Shown in pieces: positions 35,920-45,103 of a stretch of 64,000 nucleotides of DNA. The translations under genes and the position numbers were made by a program. Location of the stretch: NCBI RefSeq assembly GCF_001904615.1, contig NZ_MRBY01000010.1, forward strand, positions 52,837 through 116,836, in the 5' to 3' direction. Positions within the stretch are counted from its first letter, which is position 1; each line of letters opens with the position of its first letter. The notes beneath the pieces were generated by a model, which had not been told where the DNA came from, ran no database searches, and was given only the letters and a program-made list of their open reading frames with translations. This DNA is from [Limnothrix rosea] IAM M-220 (GTDB lineage Bacteria; Cyanobacteriota; Cyanobacteriia; Cyanobacteriales; MRBY01).

Positions 35920-36137
35920 TTATACAAACTCCAAATTTTTCATAACGAATACAATTAATATTAAAAAACCTAGACTTGGGTATTCAGTGAAAGCTATCTG
36001 AGAAAACCCTGAAAGTTCGAGCATTTCTACCTCAGATAAACAAATTCTGAGACTTTAAGGTGATTTTCAGGGAGTACTTAGCCCGAAAACATACCATAGA
36101 AATAGTAATGTCTATTTAGTTAAGGCAGCCATAAATA

Positions 36138-36731
36138 ATGCGAGATTGGCACATTAACGCTCACGGTGAAATTGAAGCAGGAGCAGATGCTGAAGAGTTT
36201 GAACTGCCGCCTGAAGAGTATCGGCTATATCGTTTTCTGACGGAACTAGAAGACCTATTGCGGGACAATCCTGATGATGACCAGCTCGTTAAACAAGTTT
36301 CTCCAATGGTGCGACGTTTACTGACGAGCTCCTACTGGCTGCAAGCGTCCTATAGTGAGCCAGACCCGAAAAAAGGGTGGTCAGTGGATATGCTTTACGA
36401 TGAGCCGGAGTTTCCCCTAACGGTACAAATGGTGGCTTGGCAGCCGGGCACTGTTTCTCCTATCCATAACCATGGCGCTTGGGGCATTGTGGCGTTTGTG
36501 ATGGGGTCAGAGAAAAATGTTTTGTGGCGCGAAACGGTATCCGGGGAGCTGGAGCAAGTGGGCGAACGGGTATTTGAAGCTGGTGATATTGTCACATTTG
36601 TGCCGGAAACGATTCATCATATTGAGGCGATCGGCGAAGATACAGTCGTGAGTTTTAATATTTATGGCAAAACGGATTACAAAAATCGCTACGAATTTGA
36701 TCCAAAAACAGCTGATAAAAAGCTATTTTAA
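36138..36731 (+). CDS. cysteine dioxygenase-like cupin protein
   Basis: The 197-aa protein starts MRDWHINAHGEIEAG. The cupin core spans about residues 90-180: WQPGTVSPIHNHGAWGIVAF supplies the two-His metal motif (HNH), and FVPETIHHIEAIG supplies the later His. This matches the cysteine dioxygenase-like branch (PF05995-type or predicted metal-dependent cupins). Whether it oxidises cysteine or another thiol is not decidable here. It stands alone. Confidence 0.8.
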   Translation: MRDWHINAHGEIEAGADAEEFELPPEEYRLYRFLTELEDLLRDNPDDDQLVKQVSPMVRRLLTSSYWLQASYSEPDPKKGWSVDMLYDEPEFPLTVQMVAWQPGTVSPIHNHGAWGIVAFVMGSEKNVLWRETVSGELEQVGERVFEAGDIVTFVPETIHHIEAIGEDTVVSFNIYGKTDYKNRYEFDPKTADKKLF

Positions 36732-36792
36732 GGTGGCGTAAGGAAGTTTTATGACCGGGGCGATAGTCTCAGTTTCTAGTGGGTAAGGTGCA

Positions 36793-36966
36793 ATGCTTGC
36801 AATGTTAATTTGGCTTGTTCTGTTCCTCTTGGGATCAAGTTATTTTTTTACTGAGGTCTTAACGCTGTGGCCAGATTTTTTGCTGGTTAAAGTCAGTCAG
36901 TTATTTGGGTGGTTTTGTCTTTGGGCGATCGCCGGATTTGTCCTATGGTGCTTTGCCGAAGAATAA
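36793..36966 (+). CDS. 57-aa small membrane protein
   Basis: A complete 57-codon frame starts MLAMLIWLVLFLLGSSYFF. It ends with a second hydrophobic stretch (FGWFCLWAIAGFVLWCF) followed by two Glu and TAA. TAAGGTG lies a few bases ahead of the ATG. Two membrane helices with a short polar loop are predicted. I do not recognise the family. The frame is 60 bp after the cupin gene on the same strand. Confidence 0.5.
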   Translation: MLAMLIWLVLFLLGSSYFFTEVLTLWPDFLLVKVSQLFGWFCLWAIAGFVLWCFAEE

Positions 36967-37304
36967 AGACATTCTGTGCCGTTTTTTCGATGAACATAAA
37001 ATCATCTTGTCTAAATTTGATTTTTAGAAAGAGCCAAGCAGATGATCTTTTTATTATTTTATTATTGACTTTACTATTAAACTTTTTTCGTTTATGGGCA
37101 AGCAAAACTAGCTCTGCTATGAATGAATTGACCCAAACTTTTTTATCGACAAAAGAAATCCAACAACTCCATTGGGAGCCATGCCCCAAAGTAAATAACT
37201 TGCCCAAGACTGCAGTATCGTTAACAAAAATCAATATTAAATAATCGATAAATCTAACTTTCCGTTTGGTGAACTATTGGATTTTCTCCGCGAAAAAAAA
37301 CAGT
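36967..37304. other. AT-rich intergenic region, no supported gene
   Basis: Overlapping frames exist on both strands (about 110 codons each), but neither shows a recognisable domain, a good ribosome binding site or normal codon use. The stretch may hold a decayed gene. Confidence 0.35.
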
Positions 37305-37493
37305 TTAATAGGTTGTATCCGTATTGATTGTAATATCTAAAGTTTCCTCATCAACCTCTATGTAGAGGCGATTGGGACGACAACAGACTTGGCAATCTTC
37401 AATATAATTTTGTAAAAAGCCTTCACTTAAGTCGATAAAAGTTATACTTCCTTCACCACAATAAGCACAAAAATATTCCGCTGTATTTTCCAT
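37305..37493 (-). CDS. CPXCG-motif cysteine-rich zinc-ribbon protein
   Basis: The 62-aa protein MENTAEYFCAYCGEGSITFI has two Cys pairs: CAYCGE near residue 9, and CQVCCRPN near 35. These fit the small CPXCG-family zinc ribbon (the first Pro is replaced by Ala-Tyr here). The C-terminal half is acidic (EVDEETLDI). Members are short, single-domain and of unknown role. It is leftward, with its start about 140 bp from the divergent TetR gene. Confidence 0.8.
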   Translation of the reverse strand: MENTAEYFCAYCGEGSITFIDLSEGFLQNYIEDCQVCCRPNRLYIEVDEETLDITINTDTTY

Positions 37494-37632
37494 TCCATTA
37501 CCTCAATTTTTCTTGCCTCAATATGTCTCCATACTGATGGCTTAGTCACCTCAAGTTTTATGAAGGCTTGTCAGTGCTTTTTCGTATTCTAGGACACAAT
37601 GAAATCAATATCGCATCATTGTCAAAGTGGGG

Positions 37633-38274
37633 ATGAGAAGAATGATCATGTTTATCGATCGATCGCCGAAAACGGGTTTAGCAGAGCATTGCGCTGAAGA
37701 TCAACCCCGTGATCGTATTTTAAAAGCTGCCCTACATTTATTCGCGAAAAAAGGCTATGAAAAGACCACGACAAAGGAGCTTGCTGCTAGGGCAAATGTC
37801 GCAGAAGGAACGCTATTTCGACACTTTACGAACAAAAAAACAATCCTTGTTGAGGTTGCGACTTTAGGTTGGATGGATTTGCTTACGGACTTTCTAACGG
37901 AGCTTAGTGAAATGGGTAGCTATAAGGCGATCGCCCAGGTGATGCGGCGGCGAATGCTAAACATGCACAAAAATAAAGACCTCCTCAAAGTTTGCTTTAT
38001 CGAAGCCCAATCCCACCCAGAATTACGGGAGCGCATTCAAGCAGAAGTAATCGATAAAATGACCGATATTGCTGAGGCATTTTTTGAGTCTGCAATGGAA
38101 AAAGGGATTTACCGTAAAATGAATCCCCAAATTGTGGCGCAGGTGTTTTTAGGGATGTTTGCGATCGCCGGATTTTCCGATGCAACGATTGCCGATCCCA
38201 ATGCCTCTCCCGAAGCGCTACGGGAAATGGCAGAAGGCATTGCGGATATCTTTTTACATGGTGTTTTAGCCTAG
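37633..38274 (+). CDS. TetR/AcrR family transcriptional regulator
   Basis: The protein is about 213 aa. In-frame starts at 37627 (GTG), 37633, 37642 and 37648 (ATG) cannot be separated with certainty. The TetR helix-turn-helix is RILKAALHLFAKKGYEKTTT, then KELAARANVAEGTLFRHFTN. The C-terminal ligand domain is helical, with no conserved pocket visible. It probably represses a gene elsewhere, since neither neighbour is an obvious efflux system. Confidence 0.9.
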   Translation: MRRMIMFIDRSPKTGLAEHCAEDQPRDRILKAALHLFAKKGYEKTTTKELAARANVAEGTLFRHFTNKKTILVEVATLGWMDLLTDFLTELSEMGSYKAIAQVMRRRMLNMHKNKDLLKVCFIEAQSHPELRERIQAEVIDKMTDIAEAFFESAMEKGIYRKMNPQIVAQVFLGMFAIAGFSDATIADPNASPEALREMAEGIADIFLHGVLA

Positions 38275-38297
38275 ATTCAGACATCAAAACACAAAAT

Positions 38298-38323
38298 AAA
38301 AAACGCACCTCCCATGAGATGCG
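38298..38323 (-). terminator. leftward terminator, probably of ppa
   Basis: On the minus strand CGCATCTC and GAGGTGCG form an 8-bp stem with one mismatch and a 4-nt loop, followed by TTTTTT. It is the first terminator for leftward transcripts past ppa, but MITE copy B now lies between the ppa stop and this hairpin. Confidence 0.65.
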
Positions 38324-38407
38324 CCCATCATAATTTAAGTGGTTTACTGATATTTATTGAACAATAAAAGTCTCAGTAGACCTTTTGTTATTTACTAAAA
38401 AAGTACT

Positions 38408-38590
38408 TAACGTCAGTTATGGATAAGCATGTAGCCAAAATTCTCTAGAGAAAAAGAGACACGGGGAAGCAACGAAAATTTGCATTTTTTGAAAGCTAGT
38501 AGGATTGTTTGCATAGAAACATCTCCCGATCTCTCGCTCTCCCATTCACCGCGTCGTACTTCCGAGCATGCTTAAGCAAAACTCACGTTA
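38408..38590 (+). mobile_element. MITE-like element, copy B
   Basis: The ends TAACGTCAGTT (from 38408) and AACTCACGTTA (to 38590) are inverted repeats. ACTTA flanks both sides as a likely target duplication. The interior contains CTCGCTCTCCCATTCACCGC, a block shared with copies A and C. There is no transposase. The right end lies directly at the ppa stop codon. Confidence 0.7.
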
Positions 38591-38591
38591 C

Positions 38592-39104
38592 TTAGCCTTT
38601 GTAAGCTTTGATGCACTCTTCAACGAGGGGAGCTACGGCATCAATATCTTTCCAACCAAGGATTTCGACTGCTTTTTTTTCTAGATTTTTGTAGGATGCA
38701 AAGAATTCCGCAATCTCGTCGAGACGGTGCTGGGAAATTTGCTTAATGGACTTGATGTCGTTGTAGCGAGGATCTTCGGCGGGCACACAGAGGATTTTTT
38801 CGTCGCGATCGCCGCCGTCGATCATTTCCATCATGCCGATGGGACGCGCTGCAATTACACAACCGGGGAAAGTGGGCTCATCCATGATCACCATGCCATC
38901 GAGGGGGTCGCCATCATCAGCAAGGGTGTTAGGGATGAAACCATAGTCATAGGGATACTTTACAGAGGAAAACAGTACCCGATCCAAGATAAAGGCATTC
39001 ATGTCTTTATCAAATTCATACTTGTTTTTGCTGCCGCCAACAATCTCAATTAAAACGTTAACCAAACCGGGTTCGGGTTGGGCAGGAATACGGGATAAGT
39101 CCAC
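38592..39104 (-). CDS. ppa: inorganic pyrophosphatase (soluble, family I)
   Basis: The 170-aa enzyme hydrolyses pyrophosphate made in biosynthesis. The active-site block is [18 protein letters not shown] (residues about 64-81), which includes the DXDXXD metal motif. [19 protein letters not shown] upstream and [13 protein letters not shown] downstream are typical. Length and motifs are complete. The stop codon at 38592 lies against the right end of MITE copy B, so its 3' untranslated region is provided by that element. Confidence 0.97.
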   Translation of the reverse strand: MDLSRIPAQPEPGLVNVLIEIVGGSKNKYEFDKDMNAFILDRVLFSSVKYPYDYGFIPNTLADDGDPLDGMVIMDEPTFPGCVIAARPIGMMEMIDGGDRDEKILCVPAEDPRYNDIKSIKQISQHRLDEIAEFFASYKNLEKKAVEILGWKDIDAVAPLVEECIKAYKG

Positions 39105-39247
39105 AGGTAATTTCTCCTAATAAAATCCATCACAAAATCTTTGCAGGACTCGACTGAAATCAGGCCTTGCACTAAAAAATGAAAGCATAAAATTCAGGCG
39201 ATCGCCCTCAAGCATTCTACACAGTCGTGGTATTTTTACCAGAAAAA

Positions 39248-39427
39248 TTACTCAATAAGACGCGAACTCAGCTCTGGCACAAGATCAGGAGCCGCAGGGC
39301 GGTGGGAGTAGTAGCCAATGATCAGTAGAGGAATGGTCAAGGTGAGGAGGGCGATCGCTGTACCAAGCAGATCAGACCATCTAGATGAAGGGTCGGCAGG
39401 TTTGCCGGAAGAGCCACTGGATTCCAT
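39248..39427 (-). CDS. 59-aa small single-helix membrane protein
   Basis: A complete frame starts MESSGSSGKPADPSSRWSDL. A membrane helix (LLGTAIALLTLTIPLLIIGYY) is followed by a Pro-rich tail ending SSRLIE and a stop. Ser/Gly-rich N terminus, one helix and normal cyanobacterial codon use (with a HIP1 site in frame) support it as a real gene. Family and role are unknown. Confidence 0.6.
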   Translation of the reverse strand: MESSGSSGKPADPSSRWSDLLGTAIALLTLTIPLLIIGYYSHRPAAPDLVPELSSRLIE

Positions 39428-39570
39428 AATTTAGGTAGTTTTTCACTTTGGGGGCGAAGAACTAAAAAGTAGTAACTAAAAAATTTAATGTTATATCGCT
39501 ATTCTACCCAACAAAAGTGTCAAAACTGTGTTGCGTGAAACGATTTTTTGATTAAAAAAAGGTGAATATC

Positions 39571-40776
39571 CTAACTTTTCGGCTCGTATCTATCTTCTGA
39601 AATAGGTACAAGTAGGGACTGGGAAAGGAGTGAATGGTATTCTGCCTTGAGCTTGAGGAGAGGACGATCTCTCACGCGTTCAAAGGGAGATTCCCCAAGG
39701 AAATTTTCTGCCCGTTCCTGTAACACCGCCGCTAGGGTTTCAATGGGGGCATGGGTCATGCTCGGAAATTCTTCGGGGAGCGCGACTAAATTTTGGCGAT
39801 ACAGAATAATTTTGAGGAATGCCTGTTCTTCTGGGGCAAGGTGCTGGACAAACCGTAACCAGGCTTGCCAAGCTGGGGGCAGTAGTGCAAAGATTTCTTC
39901 GTTGGTGGCGATCGGTGATAGCGTCTTTAAACTTTCTAACTCCGTCACTAGAACTGATTTTTCTTGGCGCTTACAGAGAATATCGCGCGTTAGCCGCTGA
40001 ACAGCCGCCTGGCTCCCTAAAAGGTTGAAGGACATTTCACGGTATTGAGCCGTTGTAAAGTCTAGGTTGTCTTGCATCTCTGCGTAACGCTGTTCTAGGA
40101 CGTTAAATTCCGCCCTTAGGTCATAGAGCGCGCCTTCTAAATCGATTTTTTGTTCTTGGGCGATCGCACATTCTGTTTGAAGCAGTTTTTGTTGGTGCTG
40201 CTGGTCAGCTAGTTTACGACGGACAAGGGCTAGACGCTGTTGCACACGACTGAGGCGCACCTCTGGCGCAAGGGCATCGAGGGCGGCATGGGCTTCTAAT
40301 TTCTCCTGAAGTTCTTGGTATTGGCTCTGAAGCTCGACGAGAGCCGTTTGGGTCTCTGTGTATCGTTGACTTTGGGCATCGTTTGCTGCCCGCAATTGTG
40401 TTAGTTCAACGTTCATCTCGTTGCGCTGTTGGCTAAGCTCGTTAATGCGGTTGAGTAGCCGTAAACGTTCGGATTTTAGGGAGCGCACACTGGCGGCAAG
40501 TTCTTGTTCTAGTTCAAAGGCTTCGTTGACGTAGAGATCGAGGTGGGTTTGTTCTTGCCGCAGTATGTGTAGGGTTTGTTGTAGTGCTGTTTTTTCGTCC
40601 TGTTGTGCTTGCTGCCGTTCTCGCTCGACCAGTATGGAGCCTCCTGCCATGCCGCAGCCCGTCAGTAAGGCGGCGATCGCCCCGGTTTTCGTATTGCGCT
40701 GCCAAACTGCCGTTGCGCTAAAAACGAACAGACTAGCAAAAAGAATTGTGCGGGGGAATTTACCGAGCATAGCCAT
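39571..40776 (-). CDS. membrane-anchored coiled-coil protein
   Basis: The 401-aa protein has one or two N-terminal helices (about 8-50) followed by a long coiled coil (about 50-280, rich in Gln, Glu, Leu, Arg). A globular C-terminal part has LLPPAWQAWLRFVQHLAPEE. I recognise no named family. It starts 12 bp after the DUF815 ATPase stop on the same strand, so the two are probably co-transcribed and may work together as an ATPase and a membrane tether. That is inference from position. Confidence 0.7.
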   Translation of the reverse strand: MAMLGKFPRTILFASLFVFSATAVWQRNTKTGAIAALLTGCGMAGGSILVERERQQAQQDEKTALQQTLHILRQEQTHLDLYVNEAFELEQELAASVRSLKSERLRLLNRINELSQQRNEMNVELTQLRAANDAQSQRYTETQTALVELQSQYQELQEKLEAHAALDALAPEVRLSRVQQRLALVRRKLADQQHQQKLLQTECAIAQEQKIDLEGALYDLRAEFNVLEQRYAEMQDNLDFTTAQYREMSFNLLGSQAAVQRLTRDILCKRQEKSVLVTELESLKTLSPIATNEEIFALLPPAWQAWLRFVQHLAPEEQAFLKIILYRQNLVALPEEFPSMTHAPIETLAAVLQERAENFLGESPFERVRDRPLLKLKAEYHSLLSQSLLVPISEDRYEPKS

Positions 40777-40788
40777 ATGTCAAAACAA

Positions 40789-42138
40789 TTAGGAAGTGGT
40801 AAGTGCTTGTTCGCCGATGAGAAAATCAACAAACTGTCGCGCCGTGCGTCCGGAACGGCCATTGTGGCGAGTTGCCCATTGTTTGGCGCGAAACTCAAGG
40901 GTATCCGTATCTAGCTGGAGATTGGCGCGTTGGGCAAGGTGATGCACAATATCGAGATAGGTATTTTGGTTTGCAGGCTCAAAGGTGAGGGTGAGACCGA
41001 AGCGATCGCTAAAGGATAATTTTTCTTGTACTGTGTCCCAATTATGAATTTCGTGGGCTTCACTAGGCCGCGGCCGCTCTTCAAAAAATTCTCGCACAAG
41101 GTGACGGCGGTTCGATGTGGCATATACAACGACATTACTGGCTTTGGCGCGGATACTGCCTTCTAAAACAACTTTTAGGGACTTAAAAATGTCGTCATCT
41201 TCTTCGAAGGACAAATCATCCACGAAGATAATAAATTTTTGAGGTTGCTGTCGTAGTATTTCCACAATTTCCGGCAAAGCCCGAAAGCCCTGTTTATCGA
41301 CTTCCACAAGGCGCAAACCTTGGTCTTTATATTGCCCGAGGAGGGCTTTGACTAGGGAAGATTTACCGGAACCACGACTGCCGTATAGCAACACATTGAG
41401 GGCAGGTAAGCCCGCGAGGAGACATTCGGTGTTTTGCACTAGGGCGGCTTTCGGTGTGTCGTAGCCGACAATATCGTCAAGGGGTAGCCAATCGGGTTCT
41501 AAAATATTGTGTAATGTGCCATCGAGCCAGCGGAAGGCTTCGTACTGGGCAAACTGGCCGACACCATGGCGATGGTAATAACCGGCTAACTGATCAAGGG
41601 ATGATGCCCAAGAGGTACTGTGGTGGAGAAAGTCGTCTGACTGGCGATCGCCATCCCAAGGAATAACGGGAGCTGCCACCTGGGTGGCGACCTGAACCCA
41701 ATGACTAAAGGTATTCGGCTCACAATGGTAGATCTGTTGCAAGATCCTGAGATCGTGTTTGACGGCCTGTTGCAACGGCATGGCAATATCTTCTAGGGAT
41801 TTGCGTTGCGCCTGCTGACTAAAGGGATTATCGTCCTGTAAAATCCGCTTCACGAGCCAGTCTGGCCAACTCAGATCAGCGATCGCCAACTCCCGAAAAA
41901 AAAGACCATAGCACTTCAAACATTGAGTTGTGGCTGTGGCATTACTATTTTGTACCGATTGATCCGTATATAACCGTTGTAAAAGCGCGAGAAACGCCTG
42001 ACCAATAGCACAGTCAAAAACATCCTGGTAAACCAGTAACGACGCAATCTGTGGATAAAGAGTGCGACTAGAAATTACGGAGGTGTTAGCAGTTTCCATC
42101 ATATTTGCCATTGTAGAGGACAGATAATCCCTGCACAC
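40789..42138 (-). CDS. DUF815 AAA-family ATPase
   Basis: The 449-aa protein has an N-terminal region of about 230 residues without known motifs, then the DUF815 ATPase domain. Walker A is LLYGSRGSGKSSLVKALL near residue 260, Walker B is FIIFVDDLSFEEDDD near 306, and the sensor segment VVVYATSNRRHLVREFF follows. The C-terminal helical domain ends RTARQFVDFLIG. The biological role of DUF815 proteins is not established. The first gene of a two-gene operon with the coiled-coil protein at 39571. An ATG at 42111 is an alternative start. Confidence 0.85.
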   Translation of the reverse strand: MCRDYLSSTMANMMETANTSVISSRTLYPQIASLLVYQDVFDCAIGQAFLALLQRLYTDQSVQNSNATATTQCLKCYGLFFRELAIADLSWPDWLVKRILQDDNPFSQQAQRKSLEDIAMPLQQAVKHDLRILQQIYHCEPNTFSHWVQVATQVAAPVIPWDGDRQSDDFLHHSTSWASSLDQLAGYYHRHGVGQFAQYEAFRWLDGTLHNILEPDWLPLDDIVGYDTPKAALVQNTECLLAGLPALNVLLYGSRGSGKSSLVKALLGQYKDQGLRLVEVDKQGFRALPEIVEILRQQPQKFIIFVDDLSFEEDDDIFKSLKVVLEGSIRAKASNVVVYATSNRRHLVREFFEERPRPSEAHEIHNWDTVQEKLSFSDRFGLTLTFEPANQNTYLDIVHHLAQRANLQLDTDTLEFRAKQWATRHNGRSGRTARQFVDFLIGEQALTTS

Positions 42139-42374
42139 AGACTCATTGGCAATTGTTCACAGCATTGCTTCATCGGCCCTGCATCATAAAAATATTTGAA
42201 AAAAAGTCCCCTCGGATCATAGACTGCCATTGCAACCAACGCCCCTATCAGAAGAACTTCGCAGTACTCCGACCATAGGTGAAAACTTGGTTGGTGCTGT
42301 AGCGAAGCGTGAACAAAGTAAACAGTTTACACAATGATTTATGCTGAACAGGCATATATTGTTGTGCCGCATCT

Positions 42375-42806
42375 ATGGCGTATTGGCTATTCCAAGCAAA
42401 TCCTAAATATCATCGTATTTTTGAGGCGATTCGTGACCTCGACGCAATGCCCTGGCTAGTGACCCGCTATCGTCAGCAAATGCAGCCCGGTGATGGCGTA
42501 TTAGTGTGGGTTGCTGGAGAGCAAGCCGGAGTCTATGGCATTGCCACCATTACAACCCTGCCAGAAATTCTCGCGCCAGCAGAGATTGCTGATCTCGACT
42601 ATTGGACTGATCCATCCCGCATTCGCACCACTAAAGCACGAACCAATATTCAGTTTTTCCGTAAACTTCTCGGTCAGCCCCTCCGCAAGCATGAACTCCG
42701 ATTTGATCAAACCCTGCGTAATTTAGAAGTGATTCATACACCTAGTCGCACAAATTTTAAAATTACCCCGGAACAATGGCAGCGTGTCCACCAACTGAAA
42801 GGCTAA
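42375..42806 (+). CDS. EVE domain protein
   Basis: The 143-aa protein begins MAYWLFQANPKYHRIFEAI, typical of the EVE (PUA-like) fold. Landmarks are WLVTRYRQQMQPGDGVLVWVAG near 30 and the GIATI strand near 58. EVE domains bind modified nucleobases in DNA or RNA. Here the domain is alone, without a fused nuclease, and no restriction genes flank it. The start is the only ATG in frame. Confidence 0.82.
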   Translation: MAYWLFQANPKYHRIFEAIRDLDAMPWLVTRYRQQMQPGDGVLVWVAGEQAGVYGIATITTLPEILAPAEIADLDYWTDPSRIRTTKARTNIQFFRKLLGQPLRKHELRFDQTLRNLEVIHTPSRTNFKITPEQWQRVHQLKG

Positions 42807-42938
42807 ATTTAAATAAAATTGAGGCGATCGCCACCTTTTCCCAAGAAAATCTTGCCTTGACCACAATCCTGTGCCATCCCTTCGTTAAAATAAGCACACG
42901 CATTCGGTTCTAGAGACCAACACAATCTCATATCACCT

Positions 42939-43697
42939 ATGACCAGCCTCCAAACCAAATCACCACCAGAACAACCTGATCCCAAGGAAGAACTGCCCGA
43001 TGAAGTCGAAATGTCCTTTTTCGACCACCTCGAAGAACTGCGCATGCGAATTTTTTATGGACTCATTTCAGTAGTTGTCGGCTGGATTACGTGCTTTTTC
43101 TTTGTAAAACCCATTGTGCAAGTTCTGGAAGCCCCAGCCGTTGGTGTCAAATTTATTCAAGTGGCTCCGGGGGAATTTTTCTTCCTTTCCTTTAAAGTTG
43201 CAGGCTATACAGGAGCATTACTCGCCAGTCCCTTCATTTTGTTCCAGGTCATTATGTTTGTGCTGCCTGGCCTCACTCGAAAAGAACAACGCCTATTAGC
43301 ACCAGTCGTGTTAGGGTCTGGCATCTTATTTTTTGCCGGTTTAGCCTTCTCCTACATTGCCCTAATTCCCGCAGCACTTAATTTCTTCATTACCTATGGC
43401 GCAGATGTAGTGGAGGCGGCCTGGTCAATTGAACGTTATTTTGAGCTGATTTTAGGACTCATGTTTTTTACAGGTTTAGCCTTTCAGGTACCCGTTGTCC
43501 AAATGATTTTGGCGTGGCTCGGTATTGTGTCCTCAAAGATGATGCTCAAGGGTTGGCGCGTGGTTATTTTGGCCTCCGTTGTTCTCGGAGCAATCATTAC
43601 ACCTTCCACCGATCCCCTAACCCAATCCCTATTAGCTGGGGCAATGTTGGGTCTATATTTTGGTGGGATTGGCGTTGTGAAATTATCCGGCCGCTAA
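42939..43697 (+). CDS. tatC: Sec-independent translocase subunit TatC
   Basis: The 252-aa protein has six membrane helices and the TatC landmarks: the cytoplasmic N-terminal SFFDHLEELRMRI (residues about 27-40), APGEFFFLSFKVAGY near 90, and the later helices with PAALNFFITYGADVVEA. It recognises twin-arginine signal peptides and, with TatA/B, exports folded proteins across the thylakoid or plasma membrane. No tatA gene is adjacent. The 3' end overlaps the convergent receiver gene by 15 bp. Confidence 0.95.
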   Translation: MTSLQTKSPPEQPDPKEELPDEVEMSFFDHLEELRMRIFYGLISVVVGWITCFFFVKPIVQVLEAPAVGVKFIQVAPGEFFFLSFKVAGYTGALLASPFILFQVIMFVLPGLTRKEQRLLAPVVLGSGILFFAGLAFSYIALIPAALNFFITYGADVVEAAWSIERYFELILGLMFFTGLAFQVPVVQMILAWLGIVSSKMMLKGWRVVILASVVLGAIITPSTDPLTQSLLAGAMLGLYFGGIGVVKLSGR

Positions 43698-44066
43698 AAC
43701 CGGACAGAGTTGACGGTTAATGGCACTGAGTAGGTCGAGGCGACTAAAGGGTTTTTGGAGATAGTTGTTGTGGCTGAGATCTTTAATGGGGCTGGGTGTT
43801 GTTGTCTGCGCTTCTGAGCTGATGCAAATAAAGGGGGTTCTTTCTGTATTGGGGTCATGGCGCAGGATATCAAGGACGCGATCGCCCCCTAAACGAGGCA
43901 TTCTCAAATCACAGATAACAATGTCAGGATATTCCGTCATCGCTAAATCAACGCCAATGCTGCCATCCTCTGCCATGACAACCTCATAGCCTTCCGTCAT
44001 CAACATAATCAGTAGGCTTTGACGCAAAGAATCTTCGTCTTCAATGAGTAAGATTTTTGACTTCAT
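43683..44066 (-). CDS. single-domain response regulator (CheY-like)
   Basis: The 127-aa protein is a lone receiver: acidic EDED at residues 9-12, phospho-acceptor Asp53 in IVICDLRMPR, Ser in CISSEAQ and Lys in LQKPFSR. No output domain is present. No kinase lies nearby, so it must receive phosphate from a distant partner. It is convergent with tatC and overlaps its last 15 bp. Confidence 0.88.
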   Translation of the reverse strand: MKSKILLIEDEDSLRQSLLIMLMTEGYEVVMAEDGSIGVDLAMTEYPDIVICDLRMPRLGGDRVLDILRHDPNTERTPFICISSEAQTTTPSPIKDLSHNNYLQKPFSRLDLLSAINRQLCPVLAAG

Positions 44067-45103
44067 AGTTCATAAACTCCAATAAAATCACAAAAGTGAT
44101 TGATTTAGACGAGGTAGAAAAGGTCATCTGCTGTCTGGTTGGGGATATCGCTATTTTTCATAAAAAACATCCGATTTTAGGTCTTCTATGCTTCTATGAA
44201 ATCTTAAATTTCTATTGGATTTAAGTTATATCGTGATATCTCTATAGTTTTAGGTTGATTGACGCTATCTATCATCGTTTGACAAGTTTTTGTTATCTAT
44301 TTGTTTAAATAATTAGATAGTAATCTTGTCAGATGTAGCTTCATGGTAGAGGTGTTTTAACTATAGAAAATATAGCCTAATGAACTTTTAATGTTTATGA
44401 TCAAAAACTATATGTTTGAAAGTTTTAAAATGTTGATTAAAGCTGCTGAATGGTTATAACTGTATAGGCTTCTTCATATTATGTAAGTTGATTATTTACT
44501 TTAATGATTGAAGTCTTACTTTAATAAGTTGTGTTTTTGTTTTGATGAGTCTGGACTCTTTTTTATGGCTGTGCTTGGAAGTTTATCGTGCAAGCAAAAA
44601 AATGAATGTAGCATGTTTAAAGGCGATCGCCCCATTTAGCCTTGATGCAGTGGGCTTAAGGTCTTAGTTTTTCGACCCATTAGTAACTGTTGATCAAGAT
44701 AGACACGCAAGTATTTTCTCTGATTAGACCCTGTCGGGATTGAGGATGTTAAATCCCTGCTAATCTTGCCGACTACAGAGCAGTGATCCTGACTCCTTTT
44801 GCTGTGGCTGGGGGATGGAGCCTAAAAATCCCCTAATGCTGTCACTATAGTAATTTTGGTTGAGTTTGTGACTTTAGTATTGATGGCGATCGCCTTCCGC
44901 TGACGGTTGGTTAACGGCCAAGAAATATGGAGGCTATCCATTTGTTCTGCCTGTGTGGATGGCTGGTATTTGTATTGCTGTGGTGAATATTTTTGTCGGT
45001 TTCGACTTAATTAATGTTTAATCATTTGTGTTAGAGCTTGGCTGTATTGATGTCCGGCAATAATCGTCATATTAACTGGGTAAAACACACTAAGCTCTGT
45101 GAC
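44067..45103. other. 1-kb AT-rich intergenic region
   Basis: This is the longest stretch without a supported intact gene. The first 500 bp are very AT-rich with no good frame. From about 44640 base composition is closer to coding DNA and a short frame with membrane-like sequence remains at 44884-45021. The promoter of the receiver gene should lie within the first 150 bp. Confidence 0.4.
44884..45021 (+). pseudogene. possible remnant of a membrane protein C terminus
   Basis: An open stretch without a start codon reads GWLTAKKYGGYPFVLPVWMA and then continues as a hydrophobic helix to a stop. It looks like the last membrane segment of a lost transporter. I do not recognise the family. Low confidence. 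Confidence 0.25.

Noticed and set aside
35578..36001. Rightward Cys/Phe-rich and Ala/Gln-rich ORFs
   Set aside because: They are opposite-strand frames of the Cys-repeat lipoprotein, which alone has a signal peptide and lipobox.
36893..37244. Overlapping ORFs on both strands of about 110 codons
   Set aside because: Neither has a recognisable domain or convincing ribosome site; the DNA is AT-rich.
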